From assembly GCA_910586585.1 (NCBI GenBank), contig CAJUKA010000006.1, positions 1 through 64,000 of the forward strand: a stretch of 64,000 nucleotides of DNA, read 5' to 3'. This document shows positions 63,719 to 64,000 of this stretch, in pieces. Source of the DNA: an uncultured Lachnospiraceae bacterium (GTDB lineage Bacteria; Bacillota; Clostridia; Lachnospirales; Lachnospiraceae). Both the position numbers and the translations under genes were made by a program. A model generated the notes under the pieces. That model made no database searches and was not told where the DNA came from. It saw nothing but the letters and a program-made list of their open reading frames with translations. The stretch's first letter is position 1, and the number at the start of each line of letters is the position of its first letter.

Positions 63719-64000
63719 ATGAAGACAGTAGCATATCATAATTTGGGATGTAAAGTAAATGCGTATGAGATGGATGCCATGCTGCAAGCACTCAGGGACA
63801 GTGGATATCAGATTGTACCATTTGAGCAAAAAGCAGATATCTATCTGGTCAACACTTGTACCGTGACGAATATTGCGGACAGAAAGAGCAGGCAGATGCT
63901 TCACAAGGCAAAAAAAACAAACCCAGAAGGAATTGTTGTTGCAGTAGGATGCTATGTACAGTCTGACAAACAGACAGTGGAGGCAGACAGCGCCGTGGAT
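63719..64000 (+). CDS. mtaB: tRNA methylthiotransferase MtaB (3' end outside window)
   Basis: The first 94 codons of a radical-SAM methylthiotransferase are visible. The N-terminal UPF0004 domain shows its three FeS cysteines in context: YHNLGCKVNAYEMDAM, LVNTCTVTNIADRKSRQ and VAVGCYVQSD. The GCKVNxYE form and TNxADRKSRQ favour MtaB (t6A37 to ms2t6A37) over MiaB or RimO. GGAGG lies 6 nt before the ATG. The radical-SAM CxxxCxxC and TRAM domains would lie beyond the window. Confidence 0.9.
   Translation, partial: MKTVAYHNLGCKVNAYEMDAMLQALRDSGYQIVPFEQKADIYLVNTCTVTNIADRKSRQMLHKAKKTNPEGIVVAVGCYVQSDKQTVEADSAVD

Overview
The window looks like the chromosome of a gut-type Clostridia member, most likely Lachnospiraceae. 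The signs are moderate-to-low GC, strong AGGAGG ribosome sites, a SAM-I riboswitch on metK, CIRCE/HrcA heat-shock control, KtrAB potassium uptake, SleB- and CapA-type envelope genes and an HPr-like protein without its histidine. The family placement is inferred from gene content and style, not from a marker search. No rRNA, tRNA, CRISPR array, prophage or insertion sequence was recognised.

Layout. 1-9569 is the 3' part of a giant repeat-rich surface protein, followed by an unknown 330-residue protein and a convergent chemoreceptor gene. 12.9-18.4 kb holds two tandem DUF4132-type paralogues, the second lacking the C-terminal domain. 18.4-25.6 kb is housekeeping: SAM riboswitch-metK, a cytidylate-kinase-like gene, dnaE and pfkA. 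25.6-27.6 kb is an accessory pocket: an AbrB/RelE toxin-antitoxin pair, an AT-rich unknown gene, a tiny ORF and three tandem copies of a 58-bp terminator repeat. 27.6-31.4 kb carries ktrB-ktrA, a TrmH/SpoU methyltransferase and proC, then an orphan Imm1-like gene on the other strand. 32-37.8 kb has a SleB-type hydrolase, argF, birA, a small conserved gene, coaX and dusB.

37.8-42.9 kb is an unusual nickel/redox cluster: hypB, a 927-residue iron-sulfur/FAD oxidoreductase, hypA and a polytopic membrane protein, with no hydrogenase or hypCDEF in view. A roughly 500-nt intergenic region full of inverted repeats follows. 43.2-46 kb is rpmG-secE-nusG-rplK-rplA, where NusG has a 90-residue acidic extension and rplJL-rpoBC do not follow. 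Next come a CapA-like gene, hrcA-grpE-dnaK-dnaJ under CIRCE, and prmA-rsmE.

54.6-60.2 kb is an envelope-stress-like locus: an exported protein, a response regulator, a histidine kinase and a membrane-anchored protein in one overlapping operon. Downstream is a gene fusing a peptidoglycan amidase to a polysaccharide deacetylase, preceded by GATGC direct repeats phased at 11/22/22 bp. The window ends with a nifS-like desulfurase and thiI (sulfur transfer to tRNA), the HPr-like gene on the minus strand and the start of mtaB.

Several families of short hairpin-containing intergenic repeats are scattered through the window: a 53-nt element in two copies, a GCGCGAGTAGGGG element in two copies, GAGCGC/GCGCTC terminators in six copies, and GTCGC/GCGAC mini-hairpins. 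They are probably the least described part of it. The best candidates for new biology are the hypBA/oxidoreductase/membrane cluster, the structured region at 42.93-43.2 kb, and the two-component locus with its phased sites and fusion enzyme.
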